Assembly: GCA_030633365.1 (NCBI GenBank)
Contig: DAOVSY010000016.1
Span: forward strand, 1 to 17,047
Direction: 5' to 3'
From: Spirochaetaceae bacterium
Lineage (GTDB): Bacteria; Spirochaetota; Spirochaetia; B11-G9
DNA length: 17,047 nucleotides
Shown here: positions 1 through 6,410 of the stretch, piece after piece
How the letters are laid out: each line of letters opens with the position of its first letter
Position numbering within the stretch: the first letter of the stretch is position 1
Made by a program: the position numbers and the translations under genes
The notes under the pieces: model-generated
What the model was told of the DNA's origin: nothing
Database searches by the model: none
The model's input: only the letters and a program-made list of their open reading frames with translations

Positions 1-614
1 AGGGATACTATCTTTTTAATCGACTTATAATGCAGTTTATAATAGGCCGGATTTACAATTAAATGAACTTTTATATCTTCAAGTTTTTCCAGAACTTCAA
101 GATTATTGGCTTTAAGGGTAGTACCTGTTTCTACTAAATCTACAATATAAGGTGTTAAACCCAGGACAGGAGCCAGTTCAACAGAACCATTTAGTTTAAT
201 TATTTCTACAGGAATCCCCTGTTTATGAAAATAATCGCTTGTAAATTTAGTAAATTTTGTTGCTACAGATAGTTTTCTTTCATCATCCTCTCTTTTATGA
301 CCTTTCATCCCTGCAATACACATACTGGTTCCACCAAACTCAAAGGTCATTAAATTAAAAAATTTATAGCCGGACTCATATAGAACATCTGATCCACATA
401 TACCAAGACCTGCAATTCCATGGTTAACATAGGTAGGAAGATCTGAATTTTTTACTAGAAATATTTTTAATCTGCCGGATTCATCATAACTAACAAGTTT
501 TCTGTTATCAAAGGAAAAATTTAACCCCTTCGTTTTAAAAAATTCGCTTACATCTTCCATTAATCTCCCTTTTGGGAGAGCCAGAGATAGTGGTTCTAAA
601 CTTGTCTGTATCAT
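1..614 (-). CDS. hisG: ATP phosphoribosyltransferase catalytic subunit, short form (partial, 3' end beyond window)
   Basis: HisG catalyses the first step of histidine synthesis, joining ATP and PRPP to give phosphoribosyl-ATP in the cytoplasm. My reverse-strand translation gives 204 codons without a stop, from MIQTSLEPLSLALPKGRL to the window edge. Family signatures are the N-terminal LALPKGRL, GIAGLGICGSD near residues 66-76, and the PRPP-binding loop DLVETGTTLKAN at 159-170. Short-form HisG proteins are a little over 200 residues and lack the C-terminal regulatory ACT-like domain, so the gene is probably nearly complete here. The hisZ gene just upstream supports the short form, because short HisG needs HisZ. 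The ATG (614-612) overlaps the hisZ stop (613-611), which implies translational coupling. The C-terminus cannot be seen, so a long form is not formally excluded. Confidence 0.95.
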   Translation of the reverse strand, partial: MIQTSLEPLSLALPKGRLMEDVSEFFKTKGLNFSFDNRKLVSYDESGRLKIFLVKNSDLPTYVNHGIAGLGICGSDVLYESGYKFFNLMTFEFGGTSMCIAGMKGHKREDDERKLSVATKFTKFTSDYFHKQGIPVEIIKLNGSVELAPVLGLTPYIVDLVETGTTLKANNLEVLEKLEDIKVHLIVNPAYYKLHYKSIKKIVS

Positions 615-1693
615 AAAATTGCAATCCTTCCATCTTTTCTAATTTTTTCGGCTTTTTTTAATGCACTAATAAAATCTTTCTCAACAATATTTTCCTGAAC
701 AGGAAGTGAGAATTTTTTTCCCAATTGGTCTTCAATTTTTCTTAATAACAGGGAAAATCCTACAGATGGAGCTGGAAAGCCAAATCCCCCTAAAAGATCA
801 TCGTACCGTCCTCCGGAAACAACTGCCGAATCGACTCCTTCTATATAACCCTGAAAAACAATACCAGTATAGTAGGGTTGGTTGCCAACTTCTGAGAGGT
901 CTACTATAAAACTATTTTCAGCATCTAATTGTATCAAACTATCCATAATAGCTAGTAATTCAGTTAGAGCAGTTCTTTCCTGGATATTTATCAATCCAGT
1001 AAAAGATTTTATAAAGGTGCTTAACTCTTCTTTAGTCCCAATAAACTGAAACAGTTTAATAAGGAAATCCACTCTTTTTTTGTCTATATTTTTATCCAGT
1101 ATGATTTTAAGATTTTCAAAATCTCTATAACTGATCATGTCCAATATTTGTTTTTTATCCAATTCTATAAAACCTGAAATAGAGGCATCCAATAATTTTC
1201 TTGAACCAATATGGACAATGGGTTCTATTTCAAGATTTTTAAAAGTGGAATGTAACAGTATAAGAATTTCAAGATCTGCAGTATTATCCTCTTTTCCAAT
1301 CAATTCAACTCCAGTCTGGAAAAATTCATTTTTGGAAATATCTTCTCTGTTTTGATGTCGTAAAATTGTCCCGGAGTAGCATACTCTTACTGGTAGATCT
1401 GAATCCTTTAAAGACAGCCCCATTTGTTTGGCAAGAAAGAGTGTTATATCGGATCTTAGCATAAGAAGATCGCCTTCTCTGTCTATAAGTCTGTAGATAT
1501 CTTTCTCTACAGGAATAAAATCCTGATATATATCAAAAAAATCAAAAACAGGTGTTTCTACTGGCAAGTAGCCCCAGGATGTAAATAATTTACCTAATTC
1601 TTCGTTAGCCTGTCTGTGTCTAAAAGCATCCTCTATATAAATAGTCTCTGTCCCCATAGGTACCTGGAGAAATCTGTTAAGTTTCCCTGTCAA
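611..1693 (-). CDS. hisZ: ATP phosphoribosyltransferase regulatory subunit HisZ
   Basis: HisZ is a catalytically inactive paralogue of histidyl-tRNA synthetase that assembles with short-form HisG and gives it activity and histidine feedback control. The 360 residues form only the class II synthetase core: a motif-2-like stretch (MLRSDITLFLAKQM, about 78-91), the VCYSGTILRHQNR region (104-116), NEFFQTGVELIG (122-133), YYTGIVFQGY (274-283) and SGGRYDDLLGGFG (293-305). The C-terminal anticodon-binding domain of a true HisRS is absent, and the protein is slightly short even for HisZ. The start is TTG (1693-1691), supported by GGAGGA at 1706-1701 with a 7-base gap. The last bases overlap the hisG start in ATGA. 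No clear promoter was seen in the divergent region upstream. Confidence 0.93.
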   Translation of the reverse strand: MTGKLNRFLQVPMGTETIYIEDAFRHRQANEELGKLFTSWGYLPVETPVFDFFDIYQDFIPVEKDIYRLIDREGDLLMLRSDITLFLAKQMGLSLKDSDLPVRVCYSGTILRHQNREDISKNEFFQTGVELIGKEDNTADLEILILLHSTFKNLEIEPIVHIGSRKLLDASISGFIELDKKQILDMISYRDFENLKIILDKNIDKKRVDFLIKLFQFIGTKEELSTFIKSFTGLINIQERTALTELLAIMDSLIQLDAENSFIVDLSEVGNQPYYTGIVFQGYIEGVDSAVVSGGRYDDLLGGFGFPAPSVGFSLLLRKIEDQLGKKFSLPVQENIVEKDFISALKKAEKIRKDGRIAIL

Positions 1694-1722
1694 TGTAAAA
1701 TCCTCCGAAAAGTTTTGTGAAA

Positions 1723-1739
1723 TCTTGTTTTAATATGAT
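1723..1739 (+). repeat. 17-bp direct repeat, copy 1
   Basis: TCTTGTTTTAATATGAT occurs here and again, identically, at 1835-1851. This copy lies about 30 bases upstream of the hisZ start. After it the sequence diverges, so only the left half (GTTTTAA) of the palindrome found at copy 2 is kept. Confidence 0.7.
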
Positions 1740-1766
1740 GAGTTCTAAGAATATCAGAGAAGATTC

Positions 1767-1785
1767 ATAGTGGATAGTGGATAGT
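1767..1785 (+). repeat. Short period-7 tandem repeat
   Basis: The motif AGTGGAT is repeated head to tail for about 2.7 units (ATAGTGGATAGTGGATAGT). It lies between the two 17-bp repeats. Its small size makes it a likely slippage product; no function can be assigned. Confidence 0.55.
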
Positions 1786-1834
1786 CTGAATAATGAAAAA
1801 ATTGCTTTATCTGTTTTTATATGGAATTCTTTTT

Positions 1835-1857
1835 TCTTGTTTTAATATGATTAAAAC
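1835..1857 (+). promoter_or_regulatory. 17-bp repeat copy 2 with an operator-like palindrome
   Basis: The second 17-bp repeat (1835-1851) extends into the perfect inverted repeat GTTTTAATATGATTAAAAC at 1839-1857: 7-bp arms and a 5-base centre. It lies about 60 bases upstream of brnQ. The symmetry suits a dimeric regulator, but there is no direct evidence of binding. Its form resembles the palindrome at 15453-15477 (GTTTAA arms, 5-base centre). Confidence 0.4.
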
Positions 1858-1869
1858 CAGTTCCCAAAA

Positions 1870-1898
1870 TTGATATTTCATGTTAATCTAATTAATAA
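1870..1898 (+). promoter_or_regulatory. Weak candidate promoter for brnQ
   Basis: TTGATA at 1870-1875 is one base from the -35 consensus. A 17-base spacer leads to TAATAA at 1893-1898, a poor -10 match. Transcription would begin near 1905, just before the Shine-Dalgarno sequence. The weak -10 makes this tentative. Confidence 0.3.
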
Positions 1899-1919
1899 AA
1901 AATTATAGGGAGTAATTTG

Positions 1920-3221
1920 ATGACAAAAAAAGGTTTATTACCGGTTTCTATTCTGATAATAATATCAGGAGCAATGTTTTCGTCCCATTTTGGTGTTGGA
2001 GATCTTATTTTCCCTCCTATACTAGGAAGAGGTGCAGGTCCCAGCTGGTTTATAGCTGCAATTGGTTATATGATTATTAATAGTGTTGGAGTCTGGTTAG
2101 CTTATCTAGCCTGTGCTCATCAGAATCAGTCTTTAACCGGTATTGCTACCAGAATATTGGGAAAATATTTTGGTAAGATTTATACAGCCATACCAATACT
2201 TATAACTGTTTTTTTTATTCTTCCAAGAATTTCCTCCGCAACCCATGAAATGGCAGTTCTTCCTTTATTATCAGTTGTTCCTCTGTGGATTACTTTAGCT
2301 GTATTCTTTTTGCTAAGTTTTTATATAGCTTCCACAAGAGCAACGGTTATAGATAAAATTGGAAAAGTGTTGGCTCCTGTTTTAATAATATTTGTTCTTA
2401 TTCTTGCTTTCAGAGGAATTGTATCTCCTCTTTCTGCTCCCCAGAGCCCGGGTTCACCTACTGCACTGAAAGATGGAATGCTTAATGCGTACAATACAAT
2501 GAATGCAATAGCAGCTCTTTTATTTGGAGGCTGGGTTTTACATGAATTGAAAATTCGAAATATAGAAACCAGAGAAGACAAGGATAAGAATTTAAATGTT
2601 ATTGGAATTTCTACTGCAATACTCTTAGGAATAACTTCTACATTATTGGTTTATCTTGGAGCTTCTTCAGGCGCATCGTTTCCAGATGCCTCAATAGGAG
2701 TACTTTCAACTAATATTGCCAGTGGGCTTTTAGGTCAGATAGGATTATTTAGTTTCGCAGTCATCATGGCTCTTAGCTGCCTTACTACTTCCGCTGCAAT
2801 TATATCGATGGCAGGAGATATGTTCTCTGAAATGACCAATGGTAAACTAAAATACAGGACAATTGTTATTATAGCAACTATTATAGGATTTACTTTAGGT
2901 CTGGTAGGGCTTAGTAGGATTGTAAAATATACCGTTCCATGGCTGGTTTTACTGTATCCTTCAATTATTGTTATTATTTTAAGCAGCTTGTACTATAATT
3001 TTGATAAAATTAAACGGGCTGTAACTGTCGGAGTTATTACAGCTATATTTTTAGGTTTAGGTGATATGCTTTCTTTTTATGGTTTAACAACTAATTTTAT
3101 TACAAAATTTACTTCCTCCCTTCCCCTTGGATCTTTGGGATTAGGTTGGGTTTTGCCTACAATAGCTGTTATGATCGTGGCTCAGCTTATTGTTCAACTA
3201 AAAACTAAGAAGGAAAGCTAG
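1920..3221 (+). CDS. brnQ: Branched-chain amino acid transport system carrier protein (LIVCS family)
   Basis: A polytopic inner-membrane carrier expected to take up leucine, isoleucine and valine with Na+ or H+. The 433 residues match the usual family length and consist almost entirely of hydrophobic helices, consistent with about 12 membrane spans. The N-terminal SSHFGVGDLIFPPILG corresponds to the BrnQ signature in which a small-residue/glycine stretch precedes NLIFPP. An in-frame TTG lies 3 bases upstream (1917), but GGGAG at 1908-1912 sits 7 bases from the ATG at 1920, so the ATG is preferred. The gene lies 24 bases before a serine hydrolase gene, and the two are probably cotranscribed. 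Substrate preference among the three amino acids cannot be read from the sequence. Confidence 0.92.
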   Translation: MTKKGLLPVSILIIISGAMFSSHFGVGDLIFPPILGRGAGPSWFIAAIGYMIINSVGVWLAYLACAHQNQSLTGIATRILGKYFGKIYTAIPILITVFFILPRISSATHEMAVLPLLSVVPLWITLAVFFLLSFYIASTRATVIDKIGKVLAPVLIIFVLILAFRGIVSPLSAPQSPGSPTALKDGMLNAYNTMNAIAALLFGGWVLHELKIRNIETREDKDKNLNVIGISTAILLGITSTLLVYLGASSGASFPDASIGVLSTNIASGLLGQIGLFSFAVIMALSCLTTSAAIISMAGDMFSEMTNGKLKYRTIVIIATIIGFTLGLVGLSRIVKYTVPWLVLLYPSIIVIILSSLYYNFDKIKRAVTVGVITAIFLGLGDMLSFYGLTTNFITKFTSSLPLGSLGLGWVLPTIAVMIVAQLIVQLKTKKES

Positions 3222-3245
3222 TTTATAAATAAATCAGGAGCGAAG

Positions 3246-4373
3246 GTGAAAAATAAGATAGATAATTTTATTCTTACAAATTTAGAAAAGAACCTGTATC
3301 CCGGAGCCCAGGTGGTAGTGGGCCATCGGGGTGAAGTAGTGGTAAATGTATCCCATGGTTCAATGGTAAAGGGTTCGGATATTGTGCAGGATAAAGTGAA
3401 TGGAAATACACTTTTTAACATAGAATCAATAACCAAGGTAATGGTCACTCTTCCACTGGTATTTAAACTGGTTGAAGAGGGGAAAATTCGTCTGGATGAT
3501 AAGGTAATAAGCTATATCCCGGAATTTGGGACTAATAAAGAAAAGAATAAAGTGACTATAAGGAATCTTCTAAATTTTACTGGGGGTATTCCTCTGGATG
3601 ATCCTGCAGGTTGTGAAGAAGCTGCATTGCAGGGAGATTTAAAAAAATCCTGGGATTTGCATTATAGTCAGGAATTAGCCTGTCAACCTGGAACTAAAGT
3701 TTTTTATAGCGATGTATCCTGCAGAATTTTAGGAGAGTTATTGGAAAGGGTTCTAGGAAAATCTTTATCTGAAGCAGCGAAAGAATGGATATTTGAACCT
3801 TTGGGAATGAAAAATACTATGTTTAACCCTCCAGACATAGAACAATGTGCAGCTACAGGTATCTCAGATAATGGCCGTGTTTTAAGAGGAGTTCTTACTC
3901 AGGATCTTGAGCATTCTCTGGGAGAAGTTTTAGGGTCGGATGGGCTTTTTTCAACAGCAAAAGATATGTTTATCTTCTCTCAAATGATTCTTAATAAAGG
4001 GTCCTACAATAATAATAGAATTTTAGGAAAGCTAACTGCAGATAAAATGACAACAGGAATTACTAACCTGGATTTGTTTGAATCTCCTGCTTCGCCCCTC
4101 CATTATATTCTTAGTGGTCCCAAAACCTGGTTTTGGGAATATGCTTCTTCTCCACATTCCTTTTTTGGCGATTTAGTATCGAAAAAAGCTATAGGAAAAA
4201 TGGGGGGAGCCGGAACTTTTCTATTAATAGATCCGGAATATGAGCTTGTTATAGTTTATCTAACAAATTATGGACAGCCTGAGCGCACTCTGGAAGGAGA
4301 AGAGGGTTGGAATAGGTTTCTAAAAGATATCGATGTTATGGGCTTATGTAATATTGTTTTAGGGAGTTTATAG
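3246..4373 (+). CDS. Serine hydrolase, beta-lactamase/DD-peptidase fold (PF00144-type)
   Basis: A 375-residue member of the large family that includes class C beta-lactamases, esterases and D-aminopeptidases. The nucleophile motif SxxK is S61-I-T-K64, preceded by LFNIE; the second motif is Y154-S-D, a variant of YxN; the usual HxG/KTG position reads GGAG (320-323), followed by the typical LLIDP strand. RNLLNFTGGIP (106-116) matches the conserved LLxHTSG region. No signal peptide or membrane anchor is visible, so it is probably cytoplasmic, unlike secreted beta-lactamases. The start is GTG with AGGAG at 3236-3240, 5 bases upstream. It follows brnQ by 24 bases, so a role in peptide or amino acid metabolism is possible but inferred. 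The physiological substrate is unknown, and resistance should not be assumed. Confidence 0.85.
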   Translation: MKNKIDNFILTNLEKNLYPGAQVVVGHRGEVVVNVSHGSMVKGSDIVQDKVNGNTLFNIESITKVMVTLPLVFKLVEEGKIRLDDKVISYIPEFGTNKEKNKVTIRNLLNFTGGIPLDDPAGCEEAALQGDLKKSWDLHYSQELACQPGTKVFYSDVSCRILGELLERVLGKSLSEAAKEWIFEPLGMKNTMFNPPDIEQCAATGISDNGRVLRGVLTQDLEHSLGEVLGSDGLFSTAKDMFIFSQMILNKGSYNNNRILGKLTADKMTTGITNLDLFESPASPLHYILSGPKTWFWEYASSPHSFFGDLVSKKAIGKMGGAGTFLLIDPEYELVIVYLTNYGQPERTLEGEEGWNRFLKDIDVMGLCNIVLGSL

Positions 4374-4416
4374 GTAAAAGATACTGTTAATTGGAGATGT
4401 GACATTCATTCTTATC

Positions 4417-4445
4417 TTGTCCAACTAACATGCTTTATATATAAT
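4417..4445 (+). promoter_or_regulatory. Strong sigma-70-type promoter for the DUF1007/NicO unit
   Basis: TTGTCC (4417-4422), a 17-base spacer and a perfect TATAAT (4440-4445). The predicted transcription start at 4452/4453 coincides with the A of the downstream ATG, leaving no room for a Shine-Dalgarno sequence. Confidence 0.75.
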
Positions 4446-4452
4446 CCCCCCT

Positions 4453-5076
4453 ATGAAAAGAATAGCTCTAATTATGTTTTTATTACCACTCTATTTATTT
4501 GCCCACCCCCATATTATGCTTAAAACATCTCTTGAAATTGAATACTCTAATTCCGGTTGTGATGGAATTTGGGTTGAGTGGGAATTTGACCGTTTTTTTA
4601 GTATATCAATAATTAATGATTTTGATCTGGATAAAAATGGAAGTTTTAATAGTAATGAAGTAAAAGAGATTGAAGAAAATGCATTTAGTAATCTAAAAAA
4701 TTATGGATACTTTATTTATCTTCGATCTGATGAAGAAAGATATAATCCTGGTGAAATAAGCAGCTTTTCTGCCAGATATTCCGGAGAAAAACTGTATTAC
4801 AGATTTTTTATTCCTCTAAAAGATAAAAGCTTTGATGACTTCTATATATCAGTATTTGATCCTACATATTACTGTGCTGTAGATTATATGGAAAATGGTT
4901 CGATTGTTGGTCAGGGATCAGGGACCCTGCCTGAATTGGAATTACTGGAAAATAAGGATTACCCTGTTTTTTATAATCCCTATGGAACAGCGTCAGATAT
5001 GACAGCATATACAAAGTGGGAACCAGGCCTTCAGACAGCATATCCAAAGGAAGTACATGTCTATTTCCCGAAATAA
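4453..5076 (+). CDS. DUF1007 family periplasmic protein with an EF-hand-like loop (metal transport accessory)
   Basis: A 207-residue exported protein. The N-terminus is a signal peptide (MKRIALIMFLLPLYLFA) likely cut before HPH (18-20); the mature protein thus starts with a histidine pair, as is typical of DUF1007. VEWEFDRFFS (41-50) is characteristic. A canonical 12-residue EF-hand loop runs from D58 to E69 (D58, D60, N62, G63, E69), so calcium or another divalent ion may be bound. DUF1007 genes commonly neighbour or fuse to NicO-type permeases; from memory, such a pair in Haemophilus (ZevA/ZevB) serves zinc uptake. The permease gene here overlaps the end by 20 bases, so the two almost surely work together. 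The metal and direction of transport are not established. There is no Shine-Dalgarno sequence, and the start abuts the promoter. Confidence 0.85.
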   Translation: MKRIALIMFLLPLYLFAHPHIMLKTSLEIEYSNSGCDGIWVEWEFDRFFSISIINDFDLDKNGSFNSNEVKEIEENAFSNLKNYGYFIYLRSDEERYNPGEISSFSARYSGEKLYYRFFIPLKDKSFDDFYISVFDPTYYCAVDYMENGSIVGQGSGTLPELELLENKDYPVFYNPYGTASDMTAYTKWEPGLQTAYPKEVHVYFPK

Positions 5077-5977
5077 AAAAAATCTAAGTATACTATTTTT
5101 ACTTTTCCTTTATTTTCTGATCCCTCTGTCGCTTTATTCAGATCCTTTTACTGGTGGTTCCGGTAAGGAGTTACGCCCACAGGCAACAAGGCCTCCTTCT
5201 GTTATTCTGCCGGATGGATTTAACAAGTTTCAGTTAGAAATTAGAGAGAAAAGTGCAGACTTTTTAGATGATTTTAGATCTGACCCTTCAGCAGGTTCAG
5301 TTTTTTTGTTTCTAACAGCTGTTTTCTTATACGGGATTCTTCATGGTGCCGGTCCGGGACATAGAAAAACAGTTGTTTTTACTCTTTTTCTGTCACGCCC
5401 CTCCAGGAGATGGGAACCTCTGGCTGCAGGGTTTTTATCTGCAGGATTACATGCCGGGACAAGACTTTTATTGTATGGGTTTTTTAATCTAATATGGCGT
5501 TCAGTTTCTTCATTTTCTGATTCTGAAAATATTTCATTTTATCTTGAAGGATGGACATTTGTAATTCTTGCTCTGTTTGCTCTGATTTTGGTATTTGTTA
5601 AAATTGTATCTATATTAACCGGACATGGCCATACACATCCCCAAAAAGATGGAAGGAGCCTCTATTACCTCTTAATCATTTCGAGTTTGTTTCCCTGTCC
5701 CGGGGCAACAATGCTGCTTATACTGGCTCTTTCTCAAAACCTGATTGCATTGGGTGTATTCGGTGTCCTGGCAATGTCTTTTGGTATGGGAATAATTATT
5801 TCCCTGGCAGGTTATCTTGGTATGGCTGGAAGGGAGAGGGTTTTTTTGTGGTTTAAAAATAAGGAAGCCCTCGCAGGAAAGATAAATAGTGCTTTTGAAC
5901 TTTTATCCTATTCCTTTGTAGCTGTATTTTCTCTTTGGATGGGGAGTCCATTTATATTCTGGCTTTTTCTAAAATGA
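5057..5977 (+). CDS. NicO-family divalent metal (Ni/Co/Zn-type) permease
   Basis: A 306-residue inner-membrane protein with an N-terminal hydrophobic or signal segment (10-28), a short extracytoplasmic linker, and about six further membrane helices. Family marks are LHGAGPGHRKT (95-105, H96 and H102 in the metal-binding HxxxxxH arrangement), AGLHAGTRLLLYG (129-141, H132), a His-rich loop with H190, H192 and H194, and LFPCPGATMLLILAL (211-225), which matches the PCPG helix of NicO proteins. The start codon at 5057 lies inside the DUF1007 gene; AAGG at 5047-5050 precedes it, so translation is coupled. With its partner it forms a metal-transport unit. RcnA-like efflux and ZevB-like uptake proteins share this fold, so direction and metal are open. 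Confidence 0.85.
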   Translation: MSISRNKKNLSILFLLFLYFLIPLSLYSDPFTGGSGKELRPQATRPPSVILPDGFNKFQLEIREKSADFLDDFRSDPSAGSVFLFLTAVFLYGILHGAGPGHRKTVVFTLFLSRPSRRWEPLAAGFLSAGLHAGTRLLLYGFFNLIWRSVSSFSDSENISFYLEGWTFVILALFALILVFVKIVSILTGHGHTHPQKDGRSLYYLLIISSLFPCPGATMLLILALSQNLIALGVFGVLAMSFGMGIIISLAGYLGMAGRERVFLWFKNKEALAGKINSAFELLSYSFVAVFSLWMGSPFIFWLFLK

Positions 5978-5987
5978 ATTTGTTCTC

Positions 5988-6015
5988 TTGTAGTATAATA
6001 AAAATTCTGTATACT
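5988..6015 (+). promoter_or_regulatory. Candidate promoter for hpt and the first hybrid kinase
   Basis: TTGTAG at 5988-5993 and TATACT at 6010-6015 are separated by 16 bases. A second -10-like TATAAT at 5994-5999 has no good -35 partner. Transcription from the first pair would begin near 6022, just before the Shine-Dalgarno ATAGGAG (6024-6030). Confidence 0.5.
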
Positions 6016-6035
6016 GTTAGCTTATAGGAGTTTAG

Positions 6036-6410
6036 ATGGTTTCTAATAGAGAAAATCCTGTAGATCTGAGGGAAGTACAGCGAATGATAGGAAACAGTCT
6101 GGATTTATTCAGCAGTCTTGTTGAAATCTTCACTGAAGAATCTCCCTTGCAGCTAGCTGTAATAACAAAGTCCGTAGACAACCTGGATGCAGTTGATTTA
6201 GGTCTGGCTGCTCACTCTTTTAAAAGTTCACTTGCAACACTCGGAGCATTTGAAGCTTCAAAAATTGCAGGAAAGCTTGAGGCTATGGCTAAAACTGGTA
6301 ATATTGATGGTTCTGCAGAACTATCAAAGAAATTGAAATCGGAGTATGAAAAAGTATTTTTTTATTTTGAAAGCAGACAGTGGCAGAAGGATTGGGATCT
6401 TATCGACTAA
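6036..6410 (+). CDS. Free histidine phosphotransfer (Hpt) domain protein
   Basis: A 124-residue soluble protein that is almost entirely one Hpt four-helix domain. The phosphoacceptor region reads AAHSFKSSLATLGA (58-71), with H60 the probable phosphorylated histidine and the HxxKSS signature intact. Hpt proteins pass phosphate between the receiver domain of a hybrid kinase and a downstream response regulator. The next gene begins at the last base of this stop codon (TAATG), so the two are translated together. Neither hybrid kinase in the block has its own Hpt, so this is the likely shared relay protein. GGAG at 6027-6030 sits 5 bases before the ATG. No output domain is attached. Confidence 0.92.
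   Translation: MVSNRENPVDLREVQRMIGNSLDLFSSLVEIFTEESPLQLAVITKSVDNLDAVDLGLAAHSFKSSLATLGAFEASKIAGKLEAMAKTGNIDGSAELSKKLKSEYEKVFFYFESRQWQKDWDLID

Larger units (their letters stand above)
1694..1919. other. Divergent intergenic region between hisZ and brnQ
   Basis: This 226-base stretch must hold the promoters of both diverging operons. It contains a 17-bp exact direct repeat (copies at 1723-1739 and 1835-1851), a period-7 tandem of AGTGGAT (1767-1785), and a perfect palindrome at 1839-1857. I see no ORF or RNA gene in it. A weak brnQ promoter is possible near 1870-1898; none is convincing for hisZ. Confidence 0.6.

Noticed and set aside
706..1355. Plus-strand ORFs of about 70 codons opposite hisZ
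   Set aside because: They lie entirely inside hisZ on the opposite strand, have no ribosome binding site and encode nothing recognisable.
611..1693. Reading the minus-strand synthetase-like gene as histidyl-tRNA synthetase (hisS)
   Set aside because: It lacks the C-terminal anticodon-binding domain and overlaps a short-form hisG, which fits HisZ instead.
3246..4373. Calling the serine hydrolase an antibiotic-resistance beta-lactamase
   Set aside because: No signal peptide, variant second and third motifs, and a metabolic neighbour; the fold alone does not show resistance.
6380..6409. GTG at 6380 as the start of the first hybrid kinase
   Set aside because: It has no Shine-Dalgarno sequence and lies within hpt; the ATG at 6410 forms a typical TAATG coupled start.
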